Source: Tissierellales bacterium (GTDB lineage Bacteria > Bacillota > Clostridia > Tissierellales > Sedimentibacteraceae). Taken from it: 64,000 bases of DNA. The first letter of the stretch is position 1. Every line of letters starts with the position of its first letter. The DNA lies in contig JAHDQO010000016.1 of assembly GCA_018433765.1 (NCBI GenBank), positions 1-64,000 on the forward strand, written 5' to 3'. The position numbers were made by a program, and so were the translations under genes. The notes under the pieces were generated by a model. It saw nothing but the letters and a program-made list of their open reading frames with translations. It had not been told where the DNA came from and ran no database searches. Below, in pieces: positions 28,146 to 37,043 of this stretch.

Positions 28146-29084
28146 ATGAAATATGTTATAGGCATAGATGGAGGAGGAACTAAGACATTAGCTTATATAG
28201 GAAATACAAACGGAGAAATTATTACATCTTTTTCCAGTGGACCATCTAATTATCAATCTATAGGAATAGATAGAGCTAAACAGTCCTTAACAGAAGTTAT
28301 TTCTCATCTATGTAAACATGTAGGTATTAGTGTAGAAGATTTAGAACTATTATCTTTAGGTATGGCTGGAGTAGATAGACAGCAGGATAAAACAATTTTA
28401 ACCAAATTAATTAGAAGCATAGGAGTTAAAAGTGATATTATTTTGAACAATGATGTTGTCTGCGAATTAGTTGGTGCCAATGGAAAAAACCATGGAATAA
28501 TAACTATAAGCGGTACCGGTTCAATAAGTTACGGAATAGATACAAAAGGAAAAACAGTTAGAGTAGGCGGCTGGGGGCATATACTTGGCGATGAAGGAAG
28601 CGGATATGATATAGGAAAGAATGCACTAAAAGCTATCTTTAGATCATATGACAAAAGAGACAAAGAAACTATCTTGACAGAAAAAGTTTTAGATTTTTTA
28701 AATTTAAATAAAGTTGATGAAATAATAGGATATGTTTATAACAATAAACTTACTAAGGAACATATTGCACGAATAGCACCATTAGTAATTAAAGGTGCTT
28801 CAGAAAATGATGCAGTTTCAATAAGAATATTAGATAATGCTGTTGATTGTTTAGTGGAAATAACTCAAGCAGTAATTAATCAATTGGAATTTAAAGAAAC
28901 CATAAACCTTACTTATGGTGGAGGAATATTAAATAAAAGTGAATACATACTAAATAAATTTAAAGAAAAAATTCAGTTAAAAAATGATAATGTTCAAATC
29001 ACTAAACCATTATACAATGGAGCTATAGGAGCATTACTAATAGCATGGAATAATTTAAATATAACCGTTCATTATGATGGTTGA
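28146..29084 (+). CDS. BadF/BadG-type ATPase, probable N-acetylglucosamine/amino-sugar kinase
   Basis: 312 residues from the ATG at 28146 (GAGGTG six nt upstream; a GTG at 28137 is inside the site). Actin-like ATPase fold: phosphate-1 VIGIDGGGTKT, connect-1 LSLGMAGVDR, phosphate-2 GIITISGTGS, then GGWGHILGDEGSGYDIG and adenosine motif LTYGGGIL. The GDEGSGYDIG block is typical of N-acetylglucosamine kinases. Beside murQ it likely phosphorylates imported MurNAc (MurNAc-6-P is the MurQ substrate) or free GlcNAc. Confidence 0.87.
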   Translation: MKYVIGIDGGGTKTLAYIGNTNGEIITSFSSGPSNYQSIGIDRAKQSLTEVISHLCKHVGISVEDLELLSLGMAGVDRQQDKTILTKLIRSIGVKSDIILNNDVVCELVGANGKNHGIITISGTGSISYGIDTKGKTVRVGGWGHILGDEGSGYDIGKNALKAIFRSYDKRDKETILTEKVLDFLNLNKVDEIIGYVYNNKLTKEHIARIAPLVIKGASENDAVSIRILDNAVDCLVEITQAVINQLEFKETINLTYGGGILNKSEYILNKFKEKIQLKNDNVQITKPLYNGAIGALLIAWNNLNITVHYDG

Positions 29085-29104
29085 CTTGAAAGGAAGATAC
29101 ATTA

Positions 29105-30022
29105 ATGGAAATCAATTTTTCAAAACTAACAACTGAACAAATAAACGAAAACACATCACAAATAGACAAACTAGAAACATTAGAAATAGTAAAATTAATA
29201 AACGAAGAAGATAAAAAAGTTGCTTTTGCTGTAGAAAAGGAATTATCTCAAGTAGCAAAAGCAGTAGATATTATTGTAGAAAAACTAGAAAATAAACAAG
29301 GCAGACTCATATATGCAGGTGCAGGTACTAGCGGTAGATTAGGAGTGTTAGATGCATCAGAATGCCCTCCCACTTTCAATACTCCTAAAAACAAAATATT
29401 AGGGATTATAGCCGGAGGAGATTATGCTCTAAGAAATGCAGTAGAATATTCAGAAGACATAGAAAAAAGCGGAAAGGTTGATTTAAAAAAAATAAATTTT
29501 AGTAATAATGATGTACTAGTTGGAATTGCATCAAGTGGGAGAACACCATATGTAATAGGAGCATTGAAATATGCTTTAGAAGTTGGAGCAAAAACAATAT
29601 CAATATCATGTAATAAAAATTCAAAAATATCAAAATATTCGGATATACCAATTGAAGTAATCGTTGGTCCAGAAGTTATAACAGGTTCAACAAGAATGAA
29701 AGCTGGAACAGCACAAAAAATGATACTCAATATGCTGACAACAGCAGCAATGGTCAAGTTGGGAAAAACTTATAAAAACTATATGATAGATGTACAGCCA
29801 ACAAACAATAAATTAAAATTAAGAGCTGTAAATATGTTAAAAGAAATTGCAGAAATAAGTGAAGAAAAAGCAAAAGAAACACTTGAGACAACTAATTACA
29901 ATGTAAAATTATCATTAGTAATGATAAAAGGCAATGTGGAAAAAGAAAAAGCAGAAGAATCATTAGAAAAAAGCTGTGGAAGGGTATCAAAAGCATTAGA
30001 AATATTAACATATGAGAAATGA
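29105..30022 (+). CDS. murQ: N-acetylmuramic acid 6-phosphate etherase MurQ
   Basis: 305 residues, the normal MurQ length. It cleaves the D-lactyl ether of MurNAc-6-P to give GlcNAc-6-P in the cytoplasm, a step in cell-wall recycling. The SIS domain shows GAGTSGRLGVLDASECPPTFN, IAGGDYALRNAVEYSED (catalytic acid region), GIASSGRTPYVIGAL and TGSTRMKAGTAQKMILNM. The C-terminal UBA-like helices contain VKLSLVMIKGNV. Last gene of the uptake operon, closed by a strong terminator. AAAGGAAGATACATTA precedes the ATG. Confidence 0.97.
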   Translation: MEINFSKLTTEQINENTSQIDKLETLEIVKLINEEDKKVAFAVEKELSQVAKAVDIIVEKLENKQGRLIYAGAGTSGRLGVLDASECPPTFNTPKNKILGIIAGGDYALRNAVEYSEDIEKSGKVDLKKINFSNNDVLVGIASSGRTPYVIGALKYALEVGAKTISISCNKNSKISKYSDIPIEVIVGPEVITGSTRMKAGTAQKMILNMLTTAAMVKLGKTYKNYMIDVQPTNNKLKLRAVNMLKEIAEISEEKAKETLETTNYNVKLSLVMIKGNVEKEKAEESLEKSCGRVSKALEILTYEK

Positions 30023-30052
30023 TATCTTGAAACTAATAATAGTAAAAACTAT

Positions 30053-30088
30053 AAAAAAATCGCTCTATTATACTAGAGTGATTTTTTA
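30053..30088 (+). terminator. Terminator of the murQ operon
   Basis: AAAAAATCGCTCTA pairs with TAGAGTGATTTTTT (one mismatch or G-U), loop ttatac, with the T-run forming the end of the stem. Confidence 0.88.
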
Positions 30089-30244
30089 GTTGCAAATGTT
30101 TATGTTCAAACTATCAAATGAAGATTGTACTGAAAATTTGGTTGATTTTGTAAACATTTAATATATAATAGAGTAATAACTATTTCATATTTATATTCTG
30201 ATTTATATGGAAAAATATTATTTTGATTTTACAGGAGGTAAAAA

Positions 30245-31423
30245 ATGAAAAGATTTATAAACCTTGCATTTATTTCTATCGTTGCTTTTTCTCTAGTAAG
30301 TTTTACTGGATGCAGTAATGAAAGCAAAGTTTCTGGTGGGGAAACAGGAGAGCAAAAATTGCCTGATACCGAAATAATTGAAGTAAGTTCTTTTGATAAA
30401 TATAAACTAAAAATTAAAATAGATTATCCTCAGGCTGCTGAAGTTGACAAAGTAGTTTTGTTTGTATCCGGCTCCGGCCCTAATACATATGATAATCATA
30501 GAAAATCAGGCGAATTAGAATTTAATTATTATGATTTGTTTGCACAAGAACTCACTAATCGTAACATTGCATTTTGTAGATATAATACAAGAGGCGTTGA
30601 AATTGGTACAAATCCACCTTATTATGCAGAGATAAACAATGATGATTACCAAACTTATCTACCTCATAATTCAGTAAAAGATGTAGAATGTATTGTTAAA
30701 TACTTAAAAAGTCTCCCACGTTTAGAAAATGCAAGAATAATTCTTTTGGGTTGGAGCGAAGGTACAGTCATTGCACCTTTAGTTGCACTTAATAACAATG
30801 TTAAGATAGACAGTTTATTATTAGCTGGATATTGTAATGATAATATGAAAGATATATTAGAATGGCAGTTATCAGGTGGCTCTTCCATGGTGAATATGTG
30901 TAAAATGTTTGATTATGATAAAAAAGGATATATTACAAAAGAAGATTATGAAACTGACAAATATAATGTTATACAAGAAGTATTTCAAAACGCATCTTTT
31001 GATGAATTCGACATTGATAAAAATAGTAAAATAGACGAACTAGATTTTGAAATAATTTTAAGAGAGCAAAGAGAAAATATTTTTTCTGCAATTAATCGAA
31101 ACGATGACAATTGGTTTATAGATAATTATCCTGTAAGACTAACCACAGCTTGGTTTCATGAACATTTTAATCTAAGTCCTAATAGTGAGGTATTACCAAA
31201 ACTTAATCTACCAATACATATCTTTCACGGTACTTGTGATGCCAATGTACCTGTTAAAGGTGTAGAAAGTATAGAAAATAAATTTAAAGAACTAGAAAAA
31301 AATAATCTAACTACACATATCTTTGAAGACCATGACCATGATTTAAATTATTTATTGTATCCTTCAAACGGAACTATTTCAGAAGGACTTAACAGTATTT
31401 TTAATACTTGTAGTGATCTATAA
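30245..31423 (+). CDS. Alpha/beta-hydrolase lipoprotein with an EF-hand pair
   Basis: 392 residues. The signal peptide ends in lipobox TGC (SLVSFTGCSN), so it is anchored outside. The alpha/beta-hydrolase core shows VVLFVSGSGPNTYDNH (oxyanion region), nucleophile motif GWSEG near 163-167 and a C-terminal FEDHDHDLNY carrying the likely His; HGTCDANVP gives the acid. Between core and lid, two 12-residue calcium-loop motifs occur: DYDKKGYITKED and DIDKNSKIDELD, with Asp at 1 and 3 and an acidic residue at 12. Calcium control of the lid is plausible. AGGAGGTAAAAA precedes the ATG; single gene. Confidence 0.82.
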   Translation: MKRFINLAFISIVAFSLVSFTGCSNESKVSGGETGEQKLPDTEIIEVSSFDKYKLKIKIDYPQAAEVDKVVLFVSGSGPNTYDNHRKSGELEFNYYDLFAQELTNRNIAFCRYNTRGVEIGTNPPYYAEINNDDYQTYLPHNSVKDVECIVKYLKSLPRLENARIILLGWSEGTVIAPLVALNNNVKIDSLLLAGYCNDNMKDILEWQLSGGSSMVNMCKMFDYDKKGYITKEDYETDKYNVIQEVFQNASFDEFDIDKNSKIDELDFEIILREQRENIFSAINRNDDNWFIDNYPVRLTTAWFHEHFNLSPNSEVLPKLNLPIHIFHGTCDANVPVKGVESIENKFKELEKNNLTTHIFEDHDHDLNYLLYPSNGTISEGLNSIFNTCSDL

Positions 31424-31449
31424 CAGTATAATTATTAAAAAATAAAATT

Positions 31450-31485
31450 TATACTATGACATTATAATTATAATGTCATAGTATA
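31450..31485. terminator. 18-bp perfect palindrome between convergent genes
   Basis: TATACTATGACATTATAA (31450-31467) is followed directly by its exact complement (31468-31485). It starts 26 nt after the hydrolase stop and ends 16 nt before the AraC/GyrI stop, so a bidirectional terminator is likely. With no spacer, a few central bases must form the loop. Confidence 0.7.
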
Positions 31486-31501
31486 TAAATCTGACGTAAA
31501 T

Positions 31502-32359
31502 TTACTTCTTTATGACTGGTATCCATATTTCATATTTAAAATTTGATGATCTTTTATCCCCATCATGTAAAAAACACTCTATATCAATCATTTCTGCATA
31601 TTTGTAATCAGATTGGGGCAGCCATTCACAAAATATTCTTTTCCACGCCTCTGCCATTACCATACTTACAGGACCAGTTACTTCAAATATTGCCCATGTA
31701 GATTTTGGAATTATATAACTCTCCATGCCTAAAAGTGGTTCTTTATCAGATATACAACCTATCGTATACTCAACATCTACTTCAGTTTTTACGTGTATAA
31801 AGCCATGAACTCCTTTTGGTTTTCCTGTCTGTAAACTCGATATTCTATCATACATCCCATTTGCATAAAGTTCGTTCCAAAATACAGGTACTACGCTCTC
31901 ATCATCATCCGGCCCCTTGTAGCTTCTTTTAATCCCTACAATTCTAAATGCCTCTTTCTCTTCTACTCTGTAATTCATTTCAACATCTCCTTTAATCGAA
32001 ATATTGAAGGTGATACGAAGATAGGCTTTTACTGAAACTCCATTATTACGTACTCCTGTCGGAGTAACTCCATGGATCTTTTTAAATGCTCTAGAAAATG
32101 AATCTGGAGAATCATATCCATACTTTATAGCTAAGTCAATTATCTTTATAGTACTAGTTTGCAGTTCAAATGCCGCTAACGTCATTCGCCGACGCCGAAT
32201 ATATTCTGATAAGGATATATCCACTATCAACATAAACACACGTTGAAAATAGTTAAATGAACAACATGCTATATTAGCCACTTTCGTATAATCTATCTCT
32301 CCATCCAAATTACTTTCTATATAGTCTAAAGCATCATTCATTCTTTGTATATAACTCAT
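31502..32359 (-). CDS. AraC family regulator with GyrI-like domain (second copy type)
   Basis: 285 residues, same architecture as the gene at 7879-8718. N-terminal AraC motifs are IDYTKVANIACCSFNYFQRVF and IIDLAIKYGYDSPDSFSRAF, then GVTP. The GyrI-like domain starts at MNYRVEEKEAFRIVGI near 126 and closes KYEIWIPVIKK. The two share the ordered motifs WAVF/WAIF and EWLPQS but differ elsewhere, so they are old paralogues, likely with different ligands. AAGGAGGACGAAGA precedes the ATG. Neighbours give no hint of the target. Confidence 0.9.
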   Translation of the reverse strand: MSYIQRMNDALDYIESNLDGEIDYTKVANIACCSFNYFQRVFMLIVDISLSEYIRRRRMTLAAFELQTSTIKIIDLAIKYGYDSPDSFSRAFKKIHGVTPTGVRNNGVSVKAYLRITFNISIKGDVEMNYRVEEKEAFRIVGIKRSYKGPDDDESVVPVFWNELYANGMYDRISSLQTGKPKGVHGFIHVKTEVDVEYTIGCISDKEPLLGMESYIIPKSTWAIFEVTGPVSMVMAEAWKRIFCEWLPQSDYKYAEMIDIECFLHDGDKRSSNFKYEIWIPVIKK

Positions 32360-32444
32360 TCTTCGTCCTCCTTCTACTAAGAGTATATCACCATTAAATT
32401 ACTTAGACCCGTCAATTCATATCCCCTATTGTAGGCTTAGGTAC

Positions 32445-32996
32445 CTATAAATTAATATCACAATCTTTCAAAGTAGGAGCAGTATTATCGGATTGTGAAA
32501 GTATAGGATTGGCTATATTGAAATTAATACTTAATTCAGCATCATCATATGTTATAGCTCTACATAAATCAGTATCAAAATAATTATCTATTCTCATAAC
32601 AACCTGAGTATTATCTTCTAAGGATAAGAACGCATGTCCAAAACCTACCGGAATATATATCTGTTTCCTATTTTCTGGACTCAATTCAACATTAACCCAT
32701 TGTTTATAAGTTTCTGAATTTTTACGCAAATCAACTGCAAAATCAATACCTCTGCCTTTAGTGCAGTATAATAACTTTGTCTGTGCTTTTGGATGGTTTT
32801 GAAAATGAACGCCATATAACGTTCCTTTTTTTATAGGACAGTATAATGTTTCTTCAACAAAGTGAGTATATATTCCAATATCTTTTAGTTCTTTTTCTGA
32901 AAACTGTTTATATGATGTACCTCTATTGTCCTCACCTGAATCATACTCTAACACCAATACATCTTTTATAGCTAATTTTGTTACTTTTATCATCAT
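32445..32996 (-). CDS. rfbC: dTDP-4-dehydrorhamnose 3,5-epimerase RfbC/RmlC
   Basis: 183 residues, the usual RmlC length. It epimerises C3 and C5 of dTDP-4-keto-6-deoxyglucose on the way to dTDP-L-rhamnose. The cupin motifs include GTLYGVHFQNHPKAQTKLL with the catalytic His (H in GVHFQ), YIPVGFGHAFLSL and the late APTLKDCDI, typical of the family. The other rml genes (rmlA, rmlB, rmlD) are not nearby, and the gene is alone, which is unusual. GGAGGG lies 10 nt before the first ATG. Confidence 0.92.
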   Translation of the reverse strand: MMIKVTKLAIKDVLVLEYDSGEDNRGTSYKQFSEKELKDIGIYTHFVEETLYCPIKKGTLYGVHFQNHPKAQTKLLYCTKGRGIDFAVDLRKNSETYKQWVNVELSPENRKQIYIPVGFGHAFLSLEDNTQVVMRIDNYFDTDLCRAITYDDAELSINFNIANPILSQSDNTAPTLKDCDINL

Positions 32997-33234
32997 GACT
33001 ATATTACCCTCCTAATTAAAAGCTACTTTTTATTTTAAGTATATCATATTATAGAAATTTAATATTAATTTGTACCATATATATTACCTTTTAGTACTTT
33101 AATAGGTAATAATTGTTTGAAAATTATTGTACATTTTTATATAATATTTAAAAATAGTAAAATAATCAATAAAAATATAATTAGTAAATGAAAAAGATTA
33201 AACAACATAAAATTGAAAGGACTAATAAAACATT

Positions 33235-34035
33235 ATGAAAGTTAAATTAACTATATTAGAAAGTAAATGCAGAGGAAACTACCATAAAGCAGGAGACACC
33301 TACATAGTTGAAGATATATGCCCTCCTCTATGCCATGAATTATGGCAGAGTATATATCCAAATGTTTATACATTACTAAATAACGGTAATTTAGATTATG
33401 GCAATACAAAAGCAAAAAAATTTAAAATGAGATGCCCTGATAATGGAAGAGTTTTAATCCAAGGAGAAGTTATTGAAGAGATTGATTATATGGACATAGT
33501 CGAAAAAGTACAGTTTAAAAGTCTAAACTTATGTGACTGCACATCTGATTTATTGAAAAATTTTAATAGATATCAAGAAGTAAATAAATGCTGGCGTAAA
33601 GAAAACAATAAATGGGTACTAAAAGATATTTCATTTACGGAGCAGTGGAATGATGCTAAAAAATCTAAAATTATTTCATCTTATGAAAATTGTATTAAAA
33701 ACGGAGGATATGTATTTGGTGCTTTTTTAGACAAGCAGTTAATCGGATGTGTTTCATTAGAAAATGATTTTTTTGGCAAAAACAAAGAATATGTTCAATT
33801 AGAATTACTCCATGTTTCTTATAAATATAGAAATAGAGGCATAGGTAAAAAGTTATTTTTAATGTCATGTGATAAAGCTAAGAATATGGGAGCAAAAAAA
33901 CTTTATATTTCAGCACATTCTTCTGAAGAATCTATTGCATTTTACAAAACACTAGGATGTATTGAAGCAGAAGAGATCAATCAAACATTAGCAGACAAAG
34001 AACCGTGCGACTGTCAATTGGAATACATATTATAG
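33235..34035 (+). CDS. TIGR04076-like domain fused to a GNAT acetyltransferase
   Basis: 266 residues in two parts. Residues 1-85 resemble the small TIGR04076 family, normally a stand-alone protein of about 90 residues: VKLTILESKCRGNYHKAGD, then CPPLCHELWQSIYPNV, GGN-like loop NGNLDYGN and MRCPDNGRVLIQGEV. Residues 100-266 form a GNAT domain with LELLHVSYKYRNRGIGKKLF (motif A, RNRGIG) near 195-210 and AKKLYISAHSSEESIAFY (motif B). Four or more Cys-rich spots suggest a metal or redox element in the N-terminal part. The acetyl acceptor is unknown. Only AAAGGA at a long distance precedes the ATG. Confidence 0.78.
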   Translation: MKVKLTILESKCRGNYHKAGDTYIVEDICPPLCHELWQSIYPNVYTLLNNGNLDYGNTKAKKFKMRCPDNGRVLIQGEVIEEIDYMDIVEKVQFKSLNLCDCTSDLLKNFNRYQEVNKCWRKENNKWVLKDISFTEQWNDAKKSKIISSYENCIKNGGYVFGAFLDKQLIGCVSLENDFFGKNKEYVQLELLHVSYKYRNRGIGKKLFLMSCDKAKNMGAKKLYISAHSSEESIAFYKTLGCIEAEEINQTLADKEPCDCQLEYIL

Positions 34036-34135
34036 TGTATTTTAATAAAAATTTTCTTTTCACATATATTACTATTGATGTATAATTATACTACGATGCA
34101 TAAGGAATATTATATTATAAAAAGTTGGTGAATTA

Positions 34136-35437
34136 ATGAAACCTTTTTCATTACCTAAAAACTTTCTCTTAGGTACCGCAACATCTGGATTTCAAATAGA
34201 AGGCGGAGATACTAATAGTAACTGGTATGATTGGTGCCAAAAAGGACACATCAGTGATAAAACTTCCTGTATAAGAGCAGACGATCATTGGAACAGATAT
34301 AAAGAAGATATTGAGTTAATTAAAAAACTAAATAACAAAATTTACAGAATGGGTATTGAATGGAGCAGAATTGAACCAAAGAAAGGTGAGTTTGACAAGC
34401 ATGCTATTTTGCACTACCGTGATGAAATTTCTCTACTTATAAAGAATGGCATTAAACCTTTAGTAACTTTACACCATTTTTCACATCCACTTTGGTTGTG
34501 TGATGAAGGACAATTCGAAAACAAAAAAGTTGTAGATTATTTCGTAAGATATGTTACATACGTTGTAGAAAATTTAGGAGACTTAGTAACAGATTATATT
34601 ACAATAAATGAGCCAAATGTATACGGTACCTGTAGTTATTTTTCAGGTGAATTTCCTCCAGGTAAAAAAAGTTTAAAACTCGCTTTAAAGATCTTTAGAA
34701 ATATGTCTATATGTCATATAGCAGCATATAAAGCTATACACAAAATAAGAAAAGAAAAAGGCTTTAAAGGAAAAACTATGGTAGGTATTGCTTGGCATTT
34801 AAGAGTGTTTGAACCTTATTCTAAAAATCCTCTAGATAAATTAATGGCATGTATCTTAGAATTCCTTTTTCAAGGTGCTATTTTTAAGTCAATGGCAGAT
34901 GGACGTTTACGCATACCTTTAGGCACTTCCGCTCCCTATGGTAAGGGAAATTACCAAGATTTCTTAGGCATAAATTATTATACACGTTCTTCAACTCGGT
35001 TTAGAGGTTTCAAATATGATTATATGCCAGATACTCCAAGAAATGATTTGGACTGGGAAATATACCCCGAAGGATTATCTATCCTGTGTAGAAAATTTTA
35101 CAATAAATATAAGCTGCCTATATGGATTACAGAAAACGGTACATGTGATAATAGCGATGCTTTTAGATTAGAATATATTTATGATCATCTTTTTGAAATA
35201 TACAAATTATGTAAAGATGGTATACCGGTTGAAAGATATTATCACTGGACTTTAATGGATAATTTTGAATTAGCTGATGGAGAATCTGCTAGATTTGGGC
35301 TTATACATGTTGATTTTGAAACTCAAAAAAGAACAATAAAAAGAAGCGGGTATTTCTACAGTGAAGTTTGTAAAAACAATGGTGTAACAAAAGAAATGAT
35401 AAATAAATATATTAAAAAAATTAACCTCTCAGTTTAG
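34136..35437 (+). CDS. Glycoside hydrolase family 1 (beta-glucosidase or 6-phospho-beta-glucosidase)
   Basis: 433 residues. The N-terminal family signature FLLGTATSGFQIEGG is present. The acid/base Glu lies in YITINEPNVYG (near 162) and the nucleophile Glu in IWITENGT (near 338); HWTLMDNFELADG is the conserved substrate-binding region. GH1 retaining enzymes hydrolyse beta-glucosides, beta-galactosides or their 6-phosphates. The convergent neighbour is a cation symporter of the GPH type, which imports unphosphorylated sugars, so a plain beta-glycosidase is more likely than a 6-phospho one. GGTGAATTA precedes the ATG. Confidence 0.93.
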   Translation: MKPFSLPKNFLLGTATSGFQIEGGDTNSNWYDWCQKGHISDKTSCIRADDHWNRYKEDIELIKKLNNKIYRMGIEWSRIEPKKGEFDKHAILHYRDEISLLIKNGIKPLVTLHHFSHPLWLCDEGQFENKKVVDYFVRYVTYVVENLGDLVTDYITINEPNVYGTCSYFSGEFPPGKKSLKLALKIFRNMSICHIAAYKAIHKIRKEKGFKGKTMVGIAWHLRVFEPYSKNPLDKLMACILEFLFQGAIFKSMADGRLRIPLGTSAPYGKGNYQDFLGINYYTRSSTRFRGFKYDYMPDTPRNDLDWEIYPEGLSILCRKFYNKYKLPIWITENGTCDNSDAFRLEYIYDHLFEIYKLCKDGIPVERYYHWTLMDNFELADGESARFGLIHVDFETQKRTIKRSGYFYSEVCKNNGVTKEMINKYIKKINLSV

Positions 35438-35449
35438 AGAGGTTAATTT
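35418..35449. terminator. Bidirectional terminator inside the overlapping ends of two convergent genes
   Basis: AAATTAACCTCTC (35418-35430), loop agttta, and GAGAGGTTAATTT (35437-35449): a perfect 13-bp stem. It spans the GH1 stop (35435-35437) and the GPH stop (35429-35431), so it encodes the C-terminal residues of both proteins. An A-run at 35413-35420 supplies a U-tract for the minus transcript. Confidence 0.88.
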
Positions 35450-36784
35450 CAATTCTTCTATTATCTGTTCGTATTTTTCTTTAGTTAAATCATACTTTAA
35501 TATTACTAATAATTGTACTATATTCAGCACAAACGGAATAGCAATAAACACAATTATTATACCTAGTTTTACAGTGTTATTTTGTACTAACAATTGTGAA
35601 TCATATTTACACAATGTTAAAACTATACCCAATATAAAAGCTGCTACACCTGTAGCTGCTTTAGTTGCAAAACTTTGAGCTGAATATATAAATCCCTCTG
35701 CTCTTTTACCTGTTTTCCACTGTCCATATTCTACTGTATCTGAAGTGAATGAATAGATCAATGTTGCTGAAATTCCTTTACCTATTGCATTAAAGAAAGC
35801 AGAAATCAAAATTAATACTATCATTGGAAAAAAAGCATATATACCTATGTACGTTACTAACGATAATATTGATGCATAAATAACTGTTTTTTTCCGTCCA
35901 AATTTAAAAGATAATTTTGGTGTTAATAATATACCTGTCATCTGTCCTAAAATAAAAACAATCATAACAACTGTAGAAAAATTTTCAGGTTTTCCTAAAT
36001 AGTATTTAATATAGTACTGTAATGATGCTGCGATGATAGCATCTATTGTAAATATTATAAATGTGAACAATGTTATAATAAGGCACGGACGATTTACTTT
36101 TATGCACTCAAAAGCTTCTTTGATAGTCAATTTGTCCTTATTTTTACTCTTTACTCTTTCTTTTGTATTTATAAAAGTAATAAAATAAAGGATAATCATA
36201 ATAATCCCAAATATCATCATAACTCTAAAATATCCAGTTCTATTAATTTCTAATTCTGTATTACCACTTCCTAAGAGACTAACTAATATAGGAACAAAAG
36301 CAACTATTATCATTCCAAATGAACTTCCAAGTTTTCTAAACATAGAAAAGCTAGTTCTTTCTTGAACATCTTGAGTTATTAAGGGTAGCATTGCACCATA
36401 AGGCAAATTGACTGCTGTGTAAAATGTAACTAAAAATATATAAGTTATAAAAGCATATATAATTTTACCGTTATAACTAAAATCAGGAGTATAGAAAGTT
36501 AATACAAGAACTATTGAGACAGGTACTGCAAAAGCAATTATATATGGTCTTGTTTTACCCCATTTTGTTGATGTTTTATCAACAATTAAACCCATTAATG
36601 GATCATTAACAGCATCCCAAACTCTTGCCAAAAGAAGCAGAGTTCCTGCAATAGCAGGCGGTAATCCAAATACATTAGTATAAAAAAACATCAGCCATAA
36701 TACAGTAGTTGTATAGATTAGATTTGATCCTAAATCACCTAATCCATAACTTACTTTTTCTTTTAATTTAATGGTTTCATCCAT
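35429..36784 (-). CDS. GPH family sugar:cation symporter
   Basis: 451 residues, 12 membrane helices, glycoside-pentoside-hexuronide (MelB/XynB-like) transporter. The N-terminal KVSYGLGDLGSNLIYTTTVL and ARVWDAVNDPLMG are family hallmarks; the DAVNDP Asp residues take part in cation and sugar binding in MelB. VEYGQWKTGKRAEG near 340 is the second signature. It imports a glycoside with Na+ or H+. Convergent to the GH1 gene and overlapping it by 9 nt, so the two act in the same pathway by function rather than by operon. AAGGGGGAATAG precedes the ATG. Confidence 0.92.
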   Translation of the reverse strand: MDETIKLKEKVSYGLGDLGSNLIYTTTVLWLMFFYTNVFGLPPAIAGTLLLLARVWDAVNDPLMGLIVDKTSTKWGKTRPYIIAFAVPVSIVLVLTFYTPDFSYNGKIIYAFITYIFLVTFYTAVNLPYGAMLPLITQDVQERTSFSMFRKLGSSFGMIIVAFVPILVSLLGSGNTELEINRTGYFRVMMIFGIIMIILYFITFINTKERVKSKNKDKLTIKEAFECIKVNRPCLIITLFTFIIFTIDAIIAASLQYYIKYYLGKPENFSTVVMIVFILGQMTGILLTPKLSFKFGRKKTVIYASILSLVTYIGIYAFFPMIVLILISAFFNAIGKGISATLIYSFTSDTVEYGQWKTGKRAEGFIYSAQSFATKAATGVAAFILGIVLTLCKYDSQLLVQNNTVKLGIIIVFIAIPFVLNIVQLLVILKYDLTKEKYEQIIEELKLTSLN

Positions 36785-36975
36785 TTTTAACTATTCCCCC
36801 TTATTATTTTTTTCTGCTATTCAATACGGGTCATATATATTATTTATTAAAAAATTAAGAAACCTTTTAAAAATTTACTTCTAAGGGTATATTGTATTAT
36901 TTAATTATATTTATATTGTTAAAATTTATATGAAAATTTTGTACATGATACCATTAAGAAAAGGATTATATAAAA

Positions 36976-37003
36976 TAAGAAGCCTATTATTTTAGACTTC
37001 TCT
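36976..37003 (-). terminator. Terminator of the AbrB-type gene
   Basis: Minus strand: AGAAGTCTAAA, short loop, TTAGGCTTCT-type partner with one G-U pair, followed by TATTTTAT. It is 40 nt beyond the stop codon. Confidence 0.6.
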
Positions 37004-37043
37004 ATACAGCATAATTAATATGTAATTTTAATTATTAATAATA

